DNA of 64,000 nt from Sulfitobacter sp. S190 (GTDB lineage: Bacteria > Pseudomonadota > Alphaproteobacteria > Rhodobacterales > Rhodobacteraceae): NCBI RefSeq assembly GCF_025141935.1, contig NZ_CP081120.1, positions 1,426,001 through 1,490,000 of the forward strand, read 5' to 3'. Shown here piece by piece: positions 1 through 9,442 of the stretch (its first letter is position 1; each line of letters starts with the position of its first letter). The notes beneath the pieces are model-generated. The model made no database searches, was not told the DNA's origin, and was given only the letters and a program-made list of their open reading frames with translations. The translations under genes were made by a program, and so were the position numbers.

Positions 1-4
1 AGCA

Positions 5-2098
5 ATGGCATTTCTCGCGGCGATCGCGCAAAGCGTTCTTGCGCAGCGGGGAGTGATGTTTTGCTGGGTGCCGGTGTGCCTTGCCATCGGAATCGGTCTT
101 TATTTCCAGATCACGTGGGAGCCGTCGGTGCGCCTGTTGTGGGGGCTGGGTGGCGTCGCACTTCTGGGCACTGCGATGGCATGGCGCAGCAACGAGCTTG
201 TCTCTCCGGTGTTCGTGGCACTTACATTGGTGCTCATCGGCTTTGTGCTGGCCGGGGTGCGTGCCAATCAGGTGGCTGGCCCGCGGCTCGAGTGGCGCTA
301 CTACGGCGCGGTCGAAGGCCGCATCGTGGCCATCGACCGCAGCGCGTCCGATGCCCTGCGGCTGACCTTGGATCAGGTGGTGCTGGAGCGGGTCCCCCCC
401 CACCGTACGCCAAAGCGGGTTCGCCTGTCACTGCACGGTGACCGGTCCCACGACATCACTGCGGCGCCGGGGATGCGCGTGGCCCTGACCGGGCATCTGT
501 CGCCCCCCGGCGGGCCGGTCGAACCCGGTGGTTTCGATTTCGGGCGGCACGCGTGGTTTGCGGGGCTGGGCGCTGTCGGCTACGCCCGCACGCCGCTTAT
601 GGGCGTCGAGGAGGCGGATGCAGGGCGCGCGGGTCTCGCGATCTTCCGGGTACGCATGGCGCTGTCCGCCCACGTCCAGTCCCGCTTGCCCGGCGATATC
701 GGAGGCTTTGCGGCCGCGCTGACAACGGGCGACCGGTCGGCCATGTCGCAGCAGGCCATTGATGCGTTGCGGGCCAGTAATCTGGCGCATCTGCTGGCGA
801 TCTCGGGGTTGCACATGGGGTTGATGTCCGGCGTTGTCTTTGGCGCGTTACGGCTGGTGTTCGCGCTGGTGCCGCCGTTCGTGCTGCGCTGGCCGGCCCG
901 CAGCATTGCGGCGGCGGGGGCGCTTTTGGCCTCGGCGTTCTATCTCGCGCTGTCGGGCGGCAATGTGGCGACCGAGCGGGCGTTCATCATGGTGGCGGTG
1001 GCGTTGTGCGCGCTGATGTTGAACCGCCGCGCGCTGAGCCTGCGGGCCGTGGCAATTGCCGCCACGCTTGTGTTGATCCTGCGACCCGAGGCGCTTCTTG
1101 GTCCGGGCTTTCAGATGTCCTTTGCCGCGACCACCGCGCTTGTTGCGATTTTCGGCTGGTTGCGCGAGGCGCAGGTACAGCTTGGTCCCAGATGGATCCG
1201 CCCGGCAGTGGCGGTTTTTATCTCCTCGGCCATCGCGGGGGCGGCCACCGCGCCCGTCGCCGCCGCGCATTTCAATGCCTATGCCCAATTCGGGCTGATC
1301 GCCAATCTCCTGTCCGTGCCGTTGATGGGCATACTCGTGATCCCCGCAGCCGTGGTGGCCGCCGTCCTGTCGCCCCTCGGGCTTGAAATGGTCGGGCTTT
1401 GGCCGATGGGGCTGGGTCTGCGCTGGATTCTCGGGGTGGCGGATTTTGTCTCCGGCATCGAGGGGGCGCGCCTCTACGTCAAAAGCCCTGACAAGATCGT
1501 TCTGCCGGTGCTCGCATCGGGTGCGTTGTTCGTGATGCTGTGGCGGGGCCGGTTGCGGTGGGCGGGCGGTGTCGCAATGCTGGCCGCGGCGGTGCTGTGG
1601 GTCGGATCATCGCGGCCCACGGTTCTGATCGCCGACACAGGAACGCTGGTGGGCGTGTTGACCCCATCGGGCCGTGCCCTGAGCAAGGAAAAAGGCGCGG
1701 GCTTTATCGCGCGCAACTGGCTGGAAAATGACGGAGACGGGCGCGACCAGTGGACCGCCGCGCAGACATGGGCGCAAAGCAGTGGTGAGATTGTCCATCT
1801 GGCAGGCAAACGTGCCGTGCGTGCTTTCGAAGGGTGCCGGGCCGACCAAATTGTGATCAGCGCCCATGAACTGCCCGTGCCTGCCAGCTGCCGCAACTTT
1901 ACGCCGGACCGATTGCGCAGCACCGGCGCGGTAGCCCTCTATGCCCGTCCCGAGGGCGGATACAAGATCGTCACCGCCCGCGAGATTTCGGGGCACAGAC
2001 ACTGGTCGGGGTGGCGCGACACGGCGCGAACAACCGCCCGGAAAGAAAAAAGGCCCGCACAGATGGCGGGCCGTTCCGAAACTCTGGTGCGTCCCTAA
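5..2098 (+). CDS. comEC: ComEC/Rec2-family DNA uptake channel protein
   Basis: 697-residue polytopic inner-membrane protein of the ComEC/Rec2 family, the channel that carries single-stranded transforming DNA into the cytoplasm. The N-terminal part has several hydrophobic segments and a DUF4131-like soluble portion (about 30-200). The competence core follows (about 230-500), with the family signature [14 protein letters not shown] near residues 261-274 and repeated membrane helices. The last 170 residues are soluble, but I see no HxHxDH zinc motif of the metallo-beta-lactamase domain that many ComEC proteins carry, so this is a short form. The start at position 5 looks natural but upstream context is missing. 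The 3' end overlaps the end of lexA by 3-4 bases and also contains the lexA terminator hairpin. Confidence 0.9.
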   Translation: MAFLAAIAQSVLAQRGVMFCWVPVCLAIGIGLYFQITWEPSVRLLWGLGGVALLGTAMAWRSNELVSPVFVALTLVLIGFVLAGVRANQVAGPRLEWRYYGAVEGRIVAIDRSASDALRLTLDQVVLERVPPHRTPKRVRLSLHGDRSHDITAAPGMRVALTGHLSPPGGPVEPGGFDFGRHAWFAGLGAVGYARTPLMGVEEADAGRAGLAIFRVRMALSAHVQSRLPGDIGGFAAALTTGDRSAMSQQAIDALRASNLAHLLAISGLHMGLMSGVVFGALRLVFALVPPFVLRWPARSIAAAGALLASAFYLALSGGNVATERAFIMVAVALCALMLNRRALSLRAVAIAATLVLILRPEALLGPGFQMSFAATTALVAIFGWLREAQVQLGPRWIRPAVAVFISSAIAGAATAPVAAAHFNAYAQFGLIANLLSVPLMGILVIPAAVVAAVLSPLGLEMVGLWPMGLGLRWILGVADFVSGIEGARLYVKSPDKIVLPVLASGALFVMLWRGRLRWAGGVAMLAAAVLWVGSSRPTVLIADTGTLVGVLTPSGRALSKEKGAGFIARNWLENDGDGRDQWTAAQTWAQSSGEIVHLAGKRAVRAFEGCRADQIVISAHELPVPASCRNFTPDRLRSTGAVALYARPEGGYKIVTAREISGHRHWSGWRDTARTTARKEKRPAQMAGRSETLVRP
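2041..2072 (-). terminator. Rho-independent terminator of lexA, inside comEC
   Basis: Read on the minus strand, GGCCCGC and GCGGGCC form a 7 bp stem (2052-2058 with 2066-2072) around a 7-base loop, followed directly by six T's and TCTTTC (2051-2041). It begins about 23 bases after the lexA stop codon. On the plus strand the same bases encode the last Lys/Arg-rich residues of ComEC. Confidence 0.8.
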
Positions 2099-2793
2099 TA
2101 GGTGCGGATCAAACCGACCAACCGGCCCTGAACCTTCACCTGATCGGCGCGGAAGACCCGTGTTTCATAGGCAGGGTTGGCCGCTTCGAGCGCCACGGCG
2201 TCGCCTTTGCGCTTGAACCGCTTGAGCGTTGCCTCGTGATCTTCGACGAGCGCCACAACGATGTCGCCGTCATCGGCAACAGCCGTTTCGCGAATGACCA
2301 CGACATCCCCGTTGTTGATCCCCGCATCGATCATCGAGTCGCCTTTGACCTCGAGCGCGTAATGCGGGCTGGATCCGGTCAGCATCGCCTGCGGCACTGT
2401 CACGCCATGCGAGCGCTGGTTGATCGCCTCGATCGGGACACCGGCAGCAATCTGGCCCATGACCGGCAATTCGACCGCTTCGATCGTCGTCACGGGCTGG
2501 GCGTTCGCGGGGGCCGGTGCATCGGGCAGATCACCGTCGATGACCTTGGGCGTGAAGCCGCCCGCCGGCCCACCGAGGCTTTCGGGCAGTTTGACCACTT
2601 CGATGGCACGCGCACGGTGCGCCAGACGGCGGATAAAGCCGCGTTCTTCGAGCGCGGTAATCAACCGGTGAATTCCCGATTTGGAGCGCAGATCAAGCGC
2701 CTCTTTCATTTCGTCAAAGCTGGGCGGGACGCCGTCGCGCTGCACCCGTTTGTGAATGAACGCCAGAAGATCCAGTTGCTTTTTCGTCAGCAC
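2095..2793 (-). CDS. lexA: LexA repressor (SOS response)
   Basis: 232-residue LexA. It represses SOS genes and self-cleaves when RecA is activated. An N-terminal winged helix-turn-helix (about 1-65) is followed by an alphaproteobacterial-type long linker (about 70-105) and an S24 peptidase domain. The cleavage pair Ala117-Gly118 sits in QIAAGVP, the catalytic serine in GDSM (about Ser153) and the lysine near 191 (ATLKRF). The start is GTG at 2793; an ATG eight bases upstream is out of frame and soon meets a stop. AAGGG lies about nine bases upstream of the GTG. The gene follows moeA by 78 bp and has its own SOS box, so it is probably transcribed separately as well as by read-through. Confidence 0.97.
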   Translation of the reverse strand: MLTKKQLDLLAFIHKRVQRDGVPPSFDEMKEALDLRSKSGIHRLITALEERGFIRRLAHRARAIEVVKLPESLGGPAGGFTPKVIDGDLPDAPAPANAQPVTTIEAVELPVMGQIAAGVPIEAINQRSHGVTVPQAMLTGSSPHYALEVKGDSMIDAGINNGDVVVIRETAVADDGDIVVALVEDHEATLKRFKRKGDAVALEAANPAYETRVFRADQVKVQGRLVGLIRTY

Positions 2794-2826
2794 GTGCGCA
2801 TCCCTTATCCGTGAATATCTGGATTT

Positions 2827-2841
2827 GTTCTAGGGATGTTC
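2827..2841. promoter_or_regulatory. SOS box (LexA operator) before lexA
   Basis: GTTCTAGGGATGTTC is an exact match to the alphaproteobacterial LexA operator GTTC-N7-GTTC. It lies 34-48 bases upstream of the lexA GTG start, where a promoter operator would be expected, which implies autorepression. Confidence 0.9.
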
Positions 2842-2871
2842 CTGTTTTGTGTCAACCCTGCGGCCAGAGCG

Positions 2872-4044
2872 TCACAGGTCGATCACCTCGACAAGGGTGC
2901 CCTTGGGCTGCGCAGGTGCGTCCTTGGGTCTGACCAACAGCACATCGGCGCTGGCAAGCACGGTCAGCAGGCTGCTGTCCTGACGCTCTGCCGGGATGAC
3001 GCCGGCGTCGGTGATCCGGGCACGCATATAGTGTTCGCGCGGTCCGTTGGCGGCGATGTCAACGGCAAGCGGCATATGGCGGCGCGGCGCGGCGGTCTGT
3101 GCCAGCCCTTGCATGGCGCGGATCACGGGGGCCACGAAAACCGTCCCACACACAAGCGCCGAGACGGGATTGCCGGGCAGACCGATCATCATCGTTTCGC
3201 CCAAACGTCCGGCCATCAGCGGTTTGCCGGGCCGCATGGCCACTTTGTAAAAACTCTGTTCCATCCCCAGTTCCGCAGCCACCGGGGCGACCAGATCGTG
3301 ATCGCCCACAGACGCACCGCCAATGGTGATGACCAGATCCGCCCCCTGCGCCAGCTCAAACGCGCGGGTCAGCGCGGCGGGGGTGTCGCGTGCAATCGGG
3401 ATCAGCCGCGCACGCGCGCCCATCGCCTCGAGCTGTGCCGCCAGACCGTAGTTGTTCGACGCGATGATCTGGTTGGGGCCGGGCGTGTCGCCGGGCTGCA
3501 CCAGTTCGTCACCGGTGGCGATGATCGCCACATCGGGGCGCGCGAACACCGGCACCTCGGGGATGTTCATCGCGGCCATCAGGGCAATATCGGCAGGGCG
3601 CAGGCGCTGCGGGGCCGCCAATCTCTGGCCTTTTGCAAAGTCACCGCCAGCGGGGCGGATGTTGTCCTTGGGTCCGATGCGGTGGCCCAGAGTGATCAGA
3701 TCGCCGCGACGCGTTGTATCCTCTTGGATCACAACGAAATCCGCGCCGTCGGGGATGGGCGCACCGGTAAAGATGCGCACCGCCTGACCGGCCTTCACGG
3801 TGCCCGCGAAACTGTGGCCCGCAGCGGCTTCGCCGATCACCTTGAACATCGCGTCAGGCTCGACTTCGGCGCGGCGCAGGGCGTAGCCGTCCATGGAGGA
3901 GGCGGCAAAAGGGGGCTGGGTGCGCCGCGCGGTCACGTCACGCGCCAGAATGCGGCCCGCTGCCGCGCGCAGCGGAACCTCTTCGACGGGCATGACACGC
4001 GTCAGCGCAAAGAGCGCGTCAAGCGCGGCCTCAACAGGTATCAT
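2872..4044 (-). CDS. moeA: Molybdopterin molybdotransferase MoeA
   Basis: 390-residue MoeA (Glp family), which inserts molybdate into adenylylated molybdopterin to make the molybdenum cofactor. The family landmarks are visible: an N-terminal domain with [12 protein letters not shown] (about 44-55), [12 protein letters not shown], and the MoaB/Mog-like central domain with TGDELV and [11 protein letters not shown], then PGKP and [11 protein letters not shown]. The C-terminal beta domain ends near residue 390. The start ATG overlaps the moaC stop as ATGA, so the two are translationally coupled. It is the last gene of the trpG-trpD-ung-trpC-moaC-moeA run. Confidence 0.96.
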   Translation of the reverse strand: MIPVEAALDALFALTRVMPVEEVPLRAAAGRILARDVTARRTQPPFAASSMDGYALRRAEVEPDAMFKVIGEAAAGHSFAGTVKAGQAVRIFTGAPIPDGADFVVIQEDTTRRGDLITLGHRIGPKDNIRPAGGDFAKGQRLAAPQRLRPADIALMAAMNIPEVPVFARPDVAIIATGDELVQPGDTPGPNQIIASNNYGLAAQLEAMGARARLIPIARDTPAALTRAFELAQGADLVITIGGASVGDHDLVAPVAAELGMEQSFYKVAMRPGKPLMAGRLGETMMIGLPGNPVSALVCGTVFVAPVIRAMQGLAQTAAPRRHMPLAVDIAANGPREHYMRARITDAGVIPAERQDSSLLTVLASADVLLVRPKDAPAQPKGTLVEVIDL

Positions 4045-4514
4045 TCGGCCTCGAACCGGCCGGATTTGCCGCCGTCTTTCAGAACAACCCGCAGCCCGCC
4101 GATCTCCATCGTCTTATCGACGGCCTTGCTCATGTCATAAACGGTGAGTGCGGTCACGGAAGCGGCTGTCAGCGCCTCCATCTCGACACCGGTCTGGCCC
4201 GTGGTTTTGACGGTGGCGGTGATGCGGATGCCGGGCAAATCGGCGTCGGGCTCAAGCTCGACGCTGACCTTGGTGATCGGCAGGGGGTGGCACAGCGGGA
4301 TCAGATCCGCGGTGCGTTTGGCCGCCATGATCCCGGCCAGTCGGGCAACGCCCAGAACGTCGCCTTTCTTGGCGCGACCTTCGGAAATGATATCAAAGGT
4401 TTCGCGCTGCATCTTTATGTGGTTTTCCGCCACCGCGATCCGCGATGTTACGGCCTTGTCCGACACATCGACCATATGGGCATGCCCGTCGCTGTCAAAA
4501 TGGGTAAGGGCCAT
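4041..4514 (-). CDS. moaC: Cyclic pyranopterin monophosphate synthase MoaC
   Basis: 157-residue MoaC, which with the radical-SAM enzyme MoaA turns GTP into cyclic pyranopterin monophosphate, the first molybdopterin intermediate. Family residues are present: HMVDVSDK near the start, [20 protein letters not shown] in the middle, [10 protein letters not shown] with the active-site His, and [20 protein letters not shown]. Its length is normal for the family. It is squeezed between trpC (one-base overlap, TAATG) and moeA (ATGA overlap). moaA, moaD and moaE are not in the window. Confidence 0.97.
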   Translation of the reverse strand: MALTHFDSDGHAHMVDVSDKAVTSRIAVAENHIKMQRETFDIISEGRAKKGDVLGVARLAGIMAAKRTADLIPLCHPLPITKVSVELEPDADLPGIRITATVKTTGQTGVEMEALTAASVTALTVYDMSKAVDKTMEIGGLRVVLKDGGKSGRFEAE

Positions 4515-5326
4515 TACATGCCTCCGGCGCGCAGCGGATTGGCAAGCAGCTTTTGCGTGGCCACCGCGACATCGCCCTGCCGCATGAGGCTTTCCCCGAT
4601 GAGGAAACAGCGCGCCCCGTAGCGCGCCATGTCCGCCAGATCATCGGGTTCGGACAAACCGCTTTCGCACACGATCATCCGGTCACCGGGCACCTGTTTT
4701 GACAGGGTGCGGGTGGTGTCGAGTGATGTCTCGAAAGTGTTGAGATTGCGGTTGTTGATCCCGATCATACGCGATGACAGGGCCGCGGCGCGCTCCATTT
4801 CGGCGGCATCGTGCACTTCGATCAGCGCGTCCATGCCCCATTCATGCGCTGCCTGTTCTAGCTCGGTGGCCTGCGCGTCGCTGACCGACGCCATGATGAT
4901 CAGGATGCAATCGGCCCCGAGGGCGCGGGCTTCGGCGACCTGATAGGTGTCGTACATGAAATCCTTGCGCAGGGCAGGCAGATCACAGGCCTCCCGCGCC
5001 TCGGTCAGAAACGTTTTGGCCCCCTGAAAGCTGGGGGTGTCGGTCAGCACTGACAAACAGGTCGCGCCACCTTCGGCATAGGCCTTGGCCAGCGCCGCTG
5101 GATCGAAGTTCTCGCGTATCAACCCCTTGGAAGGGCTGGCTTTCTTGATCTCGGCAATCAGCCCGTATCCTTCGCGCGACGCATTGAACAGCGCCTCGGC
5201 AAAGGGGCGTACGGCGGATGCCTCGCGCGCGGCGGCCTCCACGGCCTCCAGCGGGCGGGCGGCCTTATCGGCGGCAATTTCTTCGAGCTTGTAGGCTTTG
5301 ATCTTGTCGAGAATGGTCTGTGTCAT
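4514..5326 (-). CDS. trpC: Indole-3-glycerol phosphate synthase TrpC
   Basis: 270-residue monofunctional TrpC (no fused TrpF), catalysing ring closure of CdRP to indole-3-glycerol phosphate in tryptophan synthesis. It is a TIM barrel with [10 protein letters not shown] near 60-70 (catalytic lysine), the [19 protein letters not shown] strand, [12 protein letters not shown] (second catalytic lysine), [11 protein letters not shown] and CESGL phosphate-binding loops. The start overlaps the ung stop by four bases and its stop overlaps the moaC start by one base, so it is part of one polycistron. Confidence 0.97.
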   Translation of the reverse strand: MTQTILDKIKAYKLEEIAADKAARPLEAVEAAAREASAVRPFAEALFNASREGYGLIAEIKKASPSKGLIRENFDPAALAKAYAEGGATCLSVLTDTPSFQGAKTFLTEAREACDLPALRKDFMYDTYQVAEARALGADCILIIMASVSDAQATELEQAAHEWGMDALIEVHDAAEMERAAALSSRMIGINNRNLNTFETSLDTTRTLSKQVPGDRMIVCESGLSEPDDLADMARYGARCFLIGESLMRQGDVAVATQKLLANPLRAGGM

Positions 5327-5985
5327 GGTCCCTCCGGGTCGCCCCAGTTTATGGCGCTCTGTCCGTGCTGCTGCAACCAGTCATTGGTTCGGCTGAACGG
5401 TCGGGAGCCGAAAAAGCCGCGGTGCGCCGACAGCGGCGACGGATGGGCGGTTTCGATCTTCAGGTTGGCGTGCGCATCTATGCCGCGCCCGGCGTGCTGC
5501 GCAGGTGCGCCCCACAGAAGATAGGCGCGGGGCGCATCGGTCAATCTGTGCAGCACCTGATCGGTCAGTTTTTGCCAGCCGAGCTTGGCGTGGCCCTTTG
5601 GGGTGCCCTGCGGCACGGTGAGAACCGTATTGAGCAGCAGCACCCCTTGCGCCGCCCAGTCGTCCAGCTGGATCAGTCTGCGCGCCGCACCGGTGTCGGT
5701 CTCGATTTCCTTGAATATATTGCCAAGACTGTCGAGCCTGCCGCCAAATTCCGCATGGATCGAGAACGCCAGCCCGTGGGCCTTGCCGGGGGTGTGGTAG
5801 GGGTCCTGGCCAAGAATGACGACGCGCACCTGATCGGGCTGCACCCGCTCAAGCGCCGCAAAAACCTGATCGGCAGGTGGCAGGACGGTGCGGGGATCAT
5901 TTCGCAGCGCGTCGGCCAGAGCGGGCAGGTCGTTGTCAAAAAACGGCAGATCGGCCCATGCACCCAGGCGGCGAAGATCGAACAT
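5323..5985 (-). CDS. ung: Uracil-DNA glycosylase (family 1)
   Basis: 220-residue family-1 uracil-DNA glycosylase, which removes uracil from DNA at the start of base-excision repair. The water-activating motif [17 protein letters not shown] is intact near 59-75, LLLNTVLTV lies in the middle, and the leucine-loop motif [17 protein letters not shown] is near 180-197. It sits between trpD (one-base overlap) and trpC (four-base overlap), so it is embedded in a tryptophan operon although its function is DNA repair. Confidence 0.95.
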   Translation of the reverse strand: MFDLRRLGAWADLPFFDNDLPALADALRNDPRTVLPPADQVFAALERVQPDQVRVVILGQDPYHTPGKAHGLAFSIHAEFGGRLDSLGNIFKEIETDTGAARRLIQLDDWAAQGVLLLNTVLTVPQGTPKGHAKLGWQKLTDQVLHRLTDAPRAYLLWGAPAQHAGRGIDAHANLKIETAHPSPLSAHRGFFGSRPFSRTNDWLQQHGQSAINWGDPEGP

Positions 5986-7001
5986 CAGCCCGCTTGCGTG
6001 ATCGCCGCAACGGCGGTGATCTTGTCGCGCGCAGCCCCTGAATCGATGCTGGTCCGCGCCATTTCCACGCCAGATTTGAGATCGGGTGCCGCGTCCGCGA
6101 TGGTCAGCGCGGCGGCCGCGTTGAGCAGCACCGCATCGCGGTAGGCACCCTGCGCCCCGTCAAGCAACGCTTTGAAATCGCGCGCGTTTTCCTCGGGTGT
6201 GCCGCCGATGATGTCTTCGAACGGGTGGACGGGCAGGCCTGCGTCCTCGGGGTGGACCTCGATGTCATTGATGGCGCCCTCGCGCAGCGCCGCGACCCAG
6301 CTGACGCCGGTGATCGTCAGTTCGTCGGTGCCGTCCGAGCCGTGCACCAGCCAAGCAACATCCGACCCCAGCGCCTGCAACGTTTCGGCCATCGGGTGGA
6401 TCAGGTCGCGGCGGTAGGCTCCGGTCAATTGCCGTGAGACACCGGCGGGATTGGTCAGCGGCCCCAGAATGTTAAAAATTGTGCGCGTGCCCAATTCGGA
6501 CCGGGTCGGCATGACATGGGCAATGGCGGGGTGGTGCATCGGGGCCATCATGAAACCGATGCCTGTCTCGTCGAGCGCGCGTTCAACCACCGGCGCGCCC
6601 ACCATCGTGTTTAACCCCATCTGGGTCAACGCGTCCGCAGCGCCGGATTTGGAACTGAGGTTGCGGTTGCCGTGTTTGGCGACCACCACGCCGGCTCCTG
6701 CCACCACGAACGCGGTCGCCGTCGAGATATTGAGCGTGCCTTTGCCGTCGCCACCGGTGCCCACGATGTCCATCGCGCCCTTCGGTGCGCGGACCTTGTT
6801 GCATTTGGCGCGCATGACGGCGGCGGCAGCTGCGTATTCATCGACGGTTTCGCCGCGTGTCCGCAGCGCCATCAAAAGGCCACCGATCTGGCTTGGCGTG
6901 GCTTCGCCGTTGAACAGGATTTCAAAGGCTTCTTCGGCCTGTCCACGGGTCAGGGGGCCGTCGGCGGCCGCATCGATAAGCGGTTTCAGCGCGTCGCTCA
7001 T
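5985..7001 (-). CDS. trpD: Anthranilate phosphoribosyltransferase TrpD
   Basis: 338-residue TrpD joining anthranilate to PRPP. The start used is the ATG at 7001, which overlaps the trpG stop as ATGA and gives the normal protein beginning [12 protein letters not shown]; the open frame continues upstream but those residues lie opposite trpG. The PRPP/anthranilate motifs [14 protein letters not shown] (about 83-96) and [17 protein letters not shown] (about 110-126) are intact, as is the helical N-terminal domain. It ends one base into the ung start codon. Confidence 0.96.
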   Translation of the reverse strand: MSDALKPLIDAAADGPLTRGQAEEAFEILFNGEATPSQIGGLLMALRTRGETVDEYAAAAAVMRAKCNKVRAPKGAMDIVGTGGDGKGTLNISTATAFVVAGAGVVVAKHGNRNLSSKSGAADALTQMGLNTMVGAPVVERALDETGIGFMMAPMHHPAIAHVMPTRSELGTRTIFNILGPLTNPAGVSRQLTGAYRRDLIHPMAETLQALGSDVAWLVHGSDGTDELTITGVSWVAALREGAINDIEVHPEDAGLPVHPFEDIIGGTPEENARDFKALLDGAQGAYRDAVLLNAAAALTIADAAPDLKSGVEMARTSIDSGAARDKITAVAAITQAG

Positions 7002-7579
7002 GCCGGCACCTTCACGGTATCGAGGAAATTGCGCAGCAGGGCGTGACCGTGTTCGCTGCGGATCGATTCGGGGTGGAACTGCACACCGTGGAGCGGCAGT
7101 TCGCGGTGTTGCAGCCCCATGATGGTGCCGTCCTCCAACTCCGCCGTGATGCGCAGACACGCCGGCAGGCTTGCCCGTTCCACGATCAGCGAATGGTAGC
7201 GGGTGGCCTCGAACGGATTGGGCAACCCTGCAAAAAGGCCGCTGTCGGTGTGGTGCATGGTGCCCAGTTTGCCGTGCACGATCTCGCCTGCGCGCACCAC
7301 CTTGCCGCCAAAGGCCTCGCCGATGGTCTGATGCCCCAGGCAGACCCCCAGAAGCGGCAGCTGTGCGCGTGCCGCGGCCTGCGTCATCTCCAGACAAATA
7401 CCGGCCTGCGCGGGATCACACGGACCGGGCGACAGCACGATGCCCGCGGGGTTCATGTCCATCGCCTCGTCCACGGAAATGGCGTCATTCCGCCGAACCA
7501 CGACATCGGCGCCCAACTCGCCCAGATAATGCACCAGATTGTAGGTAAAGCTATCGTAGTTATCTATCAGCAGCAGCAT
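6998..7579 (-). CDS. trpG: Anthranilate synthase glutamine amidotransferase subunit TrpG
   Basis: 193-residue class-I glutamine amidotransferase that supplies ammonia to TrpE. It starts [19 protein letters not shown], as TrpG/PabA do. The oxyanion loop SPGPCDP (about 50-56), the nucleophile elbow [15 protein letters not shown] (Cys near 80) and the HPES of the catalytic triad (about 168-171) are intact. It is the first gene of the trpG-trpD-ung-trpC-moaC-moeA unit. The TrpE partner is encoded nearby but is separated by an oppositely oriented gene. It could also serve PabB for folate, as in other bacteria with a single shared subunit. Confidence 0.95.
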   Translation of the reverse strand: MLLLIDNYDSFTYNLVHYLGELGADVVVRRNDAISVDEAMDMNPAGIVLSPGPCDPAQAGICLEMTQAAARAQLPLLGVCLGHQTIGEAFGGKVVRAGEIVHGKLGTMHHTDSGLFAGLPNPFEATRYHSLIVERASLPACLRITAELEDGTIMGLQHRELPLHGVQFHPESIRSEHGHALLRNFLDTVKVPA

Positions 7580-7744
7580 CGTGGGTTTCTTCGCATTAGG
7601 GCTTTTGGTGGCGGCAGGTTCCGCGATATAGTCAGCGATACATGGTCAGTCTTGGGCGCTATCGTCAAGAGGCAGAGGGAGGGCAGGGCAGCCTTCCGGA
7701 CAAGAACCAGACGGACAACGGGCGAATAACAAGGAACAGGCATC

Positions 7745-9442
7745 ATGATACGTGGGCTTTTGGGCGGTATCGGGTTGGGCGCAGTCTTCAGCGTCGGGGT
7801 GGCGTCGGTCGCCTCGCTTGTCTTGCCCATCGGGCCGACAGCGCCGGTAGCGCCCGCGCCGGACACGTCGGTGCCCGCGGCCCGGGTTGACGGTGTCCCG
7901 GCGGACGTGGCTCAACGCCCCGCCACCGACCCCGTGGCAGAACCCGAAGCACCTGAAGCACCCGAAGCGCAGCCGGCCCCCGCCGCAGAGCAGCCACCCG
8001 CAGAGCCGGTCGCACCGCAAGAACCCGTGCCCGATCGTGTTGCGCAACAGGCCGAACCCGACCCTGTGGTGATCGAAGCCCCACAACCGGCGCAGGCCCC
8101 GGATGCGCCCGCGCCGGATGTCGCGGATGACGCGCCGGTGCAGGCCGCTGGTGACGCGCCTGCGACGGCGCCGGTGGATGCCCCGCAGACCTATGCCGCC
8201 GCCGCTCCGCAACAGCCCGTGCCCACACCTCCGCAACGCGCGCAGGCGGGGGATGGTGTGCCGCAGGTGCCCACCGCTTTGCAGCAACCCCAGACAGCAG
8301 TCGTGGCCGACCCGTCTCGGCCGCAGCCCCTGCCGCAGGACCAAACCGCAGCGCTGCAACCCGACGCGCCGGTGCTGCCCAATCCGCAGGCGCTGGCCCC
8401 GATGATCCCGGATGATGGCAGCGACAGCGCGGTTGCGACCGAACCGGCAGCGCCGCTTCCGGCCCCCGCGCCGCAGGTCGATCCTGTCGAAGAAGCGGCT
8501 CTGCCGCCCGCGCCGGAAACCCCGATCGCGCCAGCCGTGCCCGAAACTGCGCCGGACGTTGCGCCAGAACCGTCCCCAGACGCCGACCCGCAGCCACCCG
8601 CCGTGCGGGTTTTGCCTGCCCCGAACACCGCCCAAACCGCCCCTGACGCCGCGGCCTTGCCGCGCATCGGGCGTCCCGCCACGCGGCTGATTGACGGCAC
8701 CGGCAGCGCTACCGCGCCGCAGCCCGAAACGATCGACACACCGGTCGACCCCGCCGATCTGCCGCCGCTGGAGGCGTTTGCCGCGGATTTCGAGAACCTC
8801 GACGCCAAACCACTGATGAGCCTTGTGCTGATCGACACGGGCGCGGACCTTGACGGGGGCGAGATCGGCTTGCCCGCGCTGCGCAGCTTTCCCTATCCGA
8901 TCAGCTTTGCCGTCGACAGCAGCCTGGCCGACGCCGCCGCACGGATGCAGCGGTACCGCGACGACGGCTTTGAAGTGTTGGCGATGATCGATCTGCCCGA
9001 GGGCGCGCAACCCAACGACGCCGAGGTGAACCTGAACGCAACGCTTTCCAGCCTGTCACAGGTGGTGGGTGTGCTCGAAGGCACGGAAGGGGGGCTGCAG
9101 CCCTCGCGCGAAACGGCGGATCAGGTCTCTGCGATCCTGCGCAGCAGCGGTCACGGTCTGGTCACCCGCAATCAGGGGCTCAACACGATGGCGAACCTCG
9201 CTCGCAAACAGGGTGTCGCCGCCGCCCCCATTTTCCGCGATTTCGACAGCAATGACCAAAACGCCCGCGTCATCCGCCGGTTCCTCGATCAGGCGGCTTT
9301 CAAGGCCGGGCAGGAGGGCGGCGTGATCATGCTGGGCCGACTGCGCCCCGAAACGATCAAGGCGCTGCTGGTCTGGGCGCTTGCCGACAGGGCAGGCACG
9401 GTGGCGCTGGCTCCGGTCTCTGCGGTGCTGACAGCGCAGTAA
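7745..9442 (+). CDS. Divergent polysaccharide deacetylase-family protein with long Pro/Ala linker
   Basis: 565 residues in three parts. An N-terminal hydrophobic segment (about 5-30) could be a membrane anchor or uncleaved signal. About 300 residues rich in Pro, Ala, Glu and Gln (about 31-340) look disordered. A C-terminal domain of about 220 residues resembles the divergent polysaccharide deacetylase (YibQ) family: LVLIDTGADLDGGEIGLPAL, YPISFAVDSSLADAAARM, VLAMIDLPEGAQP, GLVTRNQGLNTM. It is probably anchored with the catalytic domain in the periplasm, acting on an unknown glycan. It sits between trpG and trpE on the opposite strand, and its stop TAA abuts the trpE stop with no gap. A GGAA ribosome-binding site precedes the ATG. 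Confidence 0.8.
   Translation: MIRGLLGGIGLGAVFSVGVASVASLVLPIGPTAPVAPAPDTSVPAARVDGVPADVAQRPATDPVAEPEAPEAPEAQPAPAAEQPPAEPVAPQEPVPDRVAQQAEPDPVVIEAPQPAQAPDAPAPDVADDAPVQAAGDAPATAPVDAPQTYAAAAPQQPVPTPPQRAQAGDGVPQVPTALQQPQTAVVADPSRPQPLPQDQTAALQPDAPVLPNPQALAPMIPDDGSDSAVATEPAAPLPAPAPQVDPVEEAALPPAPETPIAPAVPETAPDVAPEPSPDADPQPPAVRVLPAPNTAQTAPDAAALPRIGRPATRLIDGTGSATAPQPETIDTPVDPADLPPLEAFAADFENLDAKPLMSLVLIDTGADLDGGEIGLPALRSFPYPISFAVDSSLADAAARMQRYRDDGFEVLAMIDLPEGAQPNDAEVNLNATLSSLSQVVGVLEGTEGGLQPSRETADQVSAILRSSGHGLVTRNQGLNTMANLARKQGVAAAPIFRDFDSNDQNARVIRRFLDQAAFKAGQEGGVIMLGRLRPETIKALLVWALADRAGTVALAPVSAVLTAQ

Noticed and set aside
2799..2801. ATG as the lexA start
   Set aside because: It is out of frame and meets TGA after four codons; the GTG at 2793 has a proper ribosome-binding site.
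2836..4140. 434-codon plus-strand frame opposite moeA
   Set aside because: Antisense of moeA, with His/Arg-rich composition.
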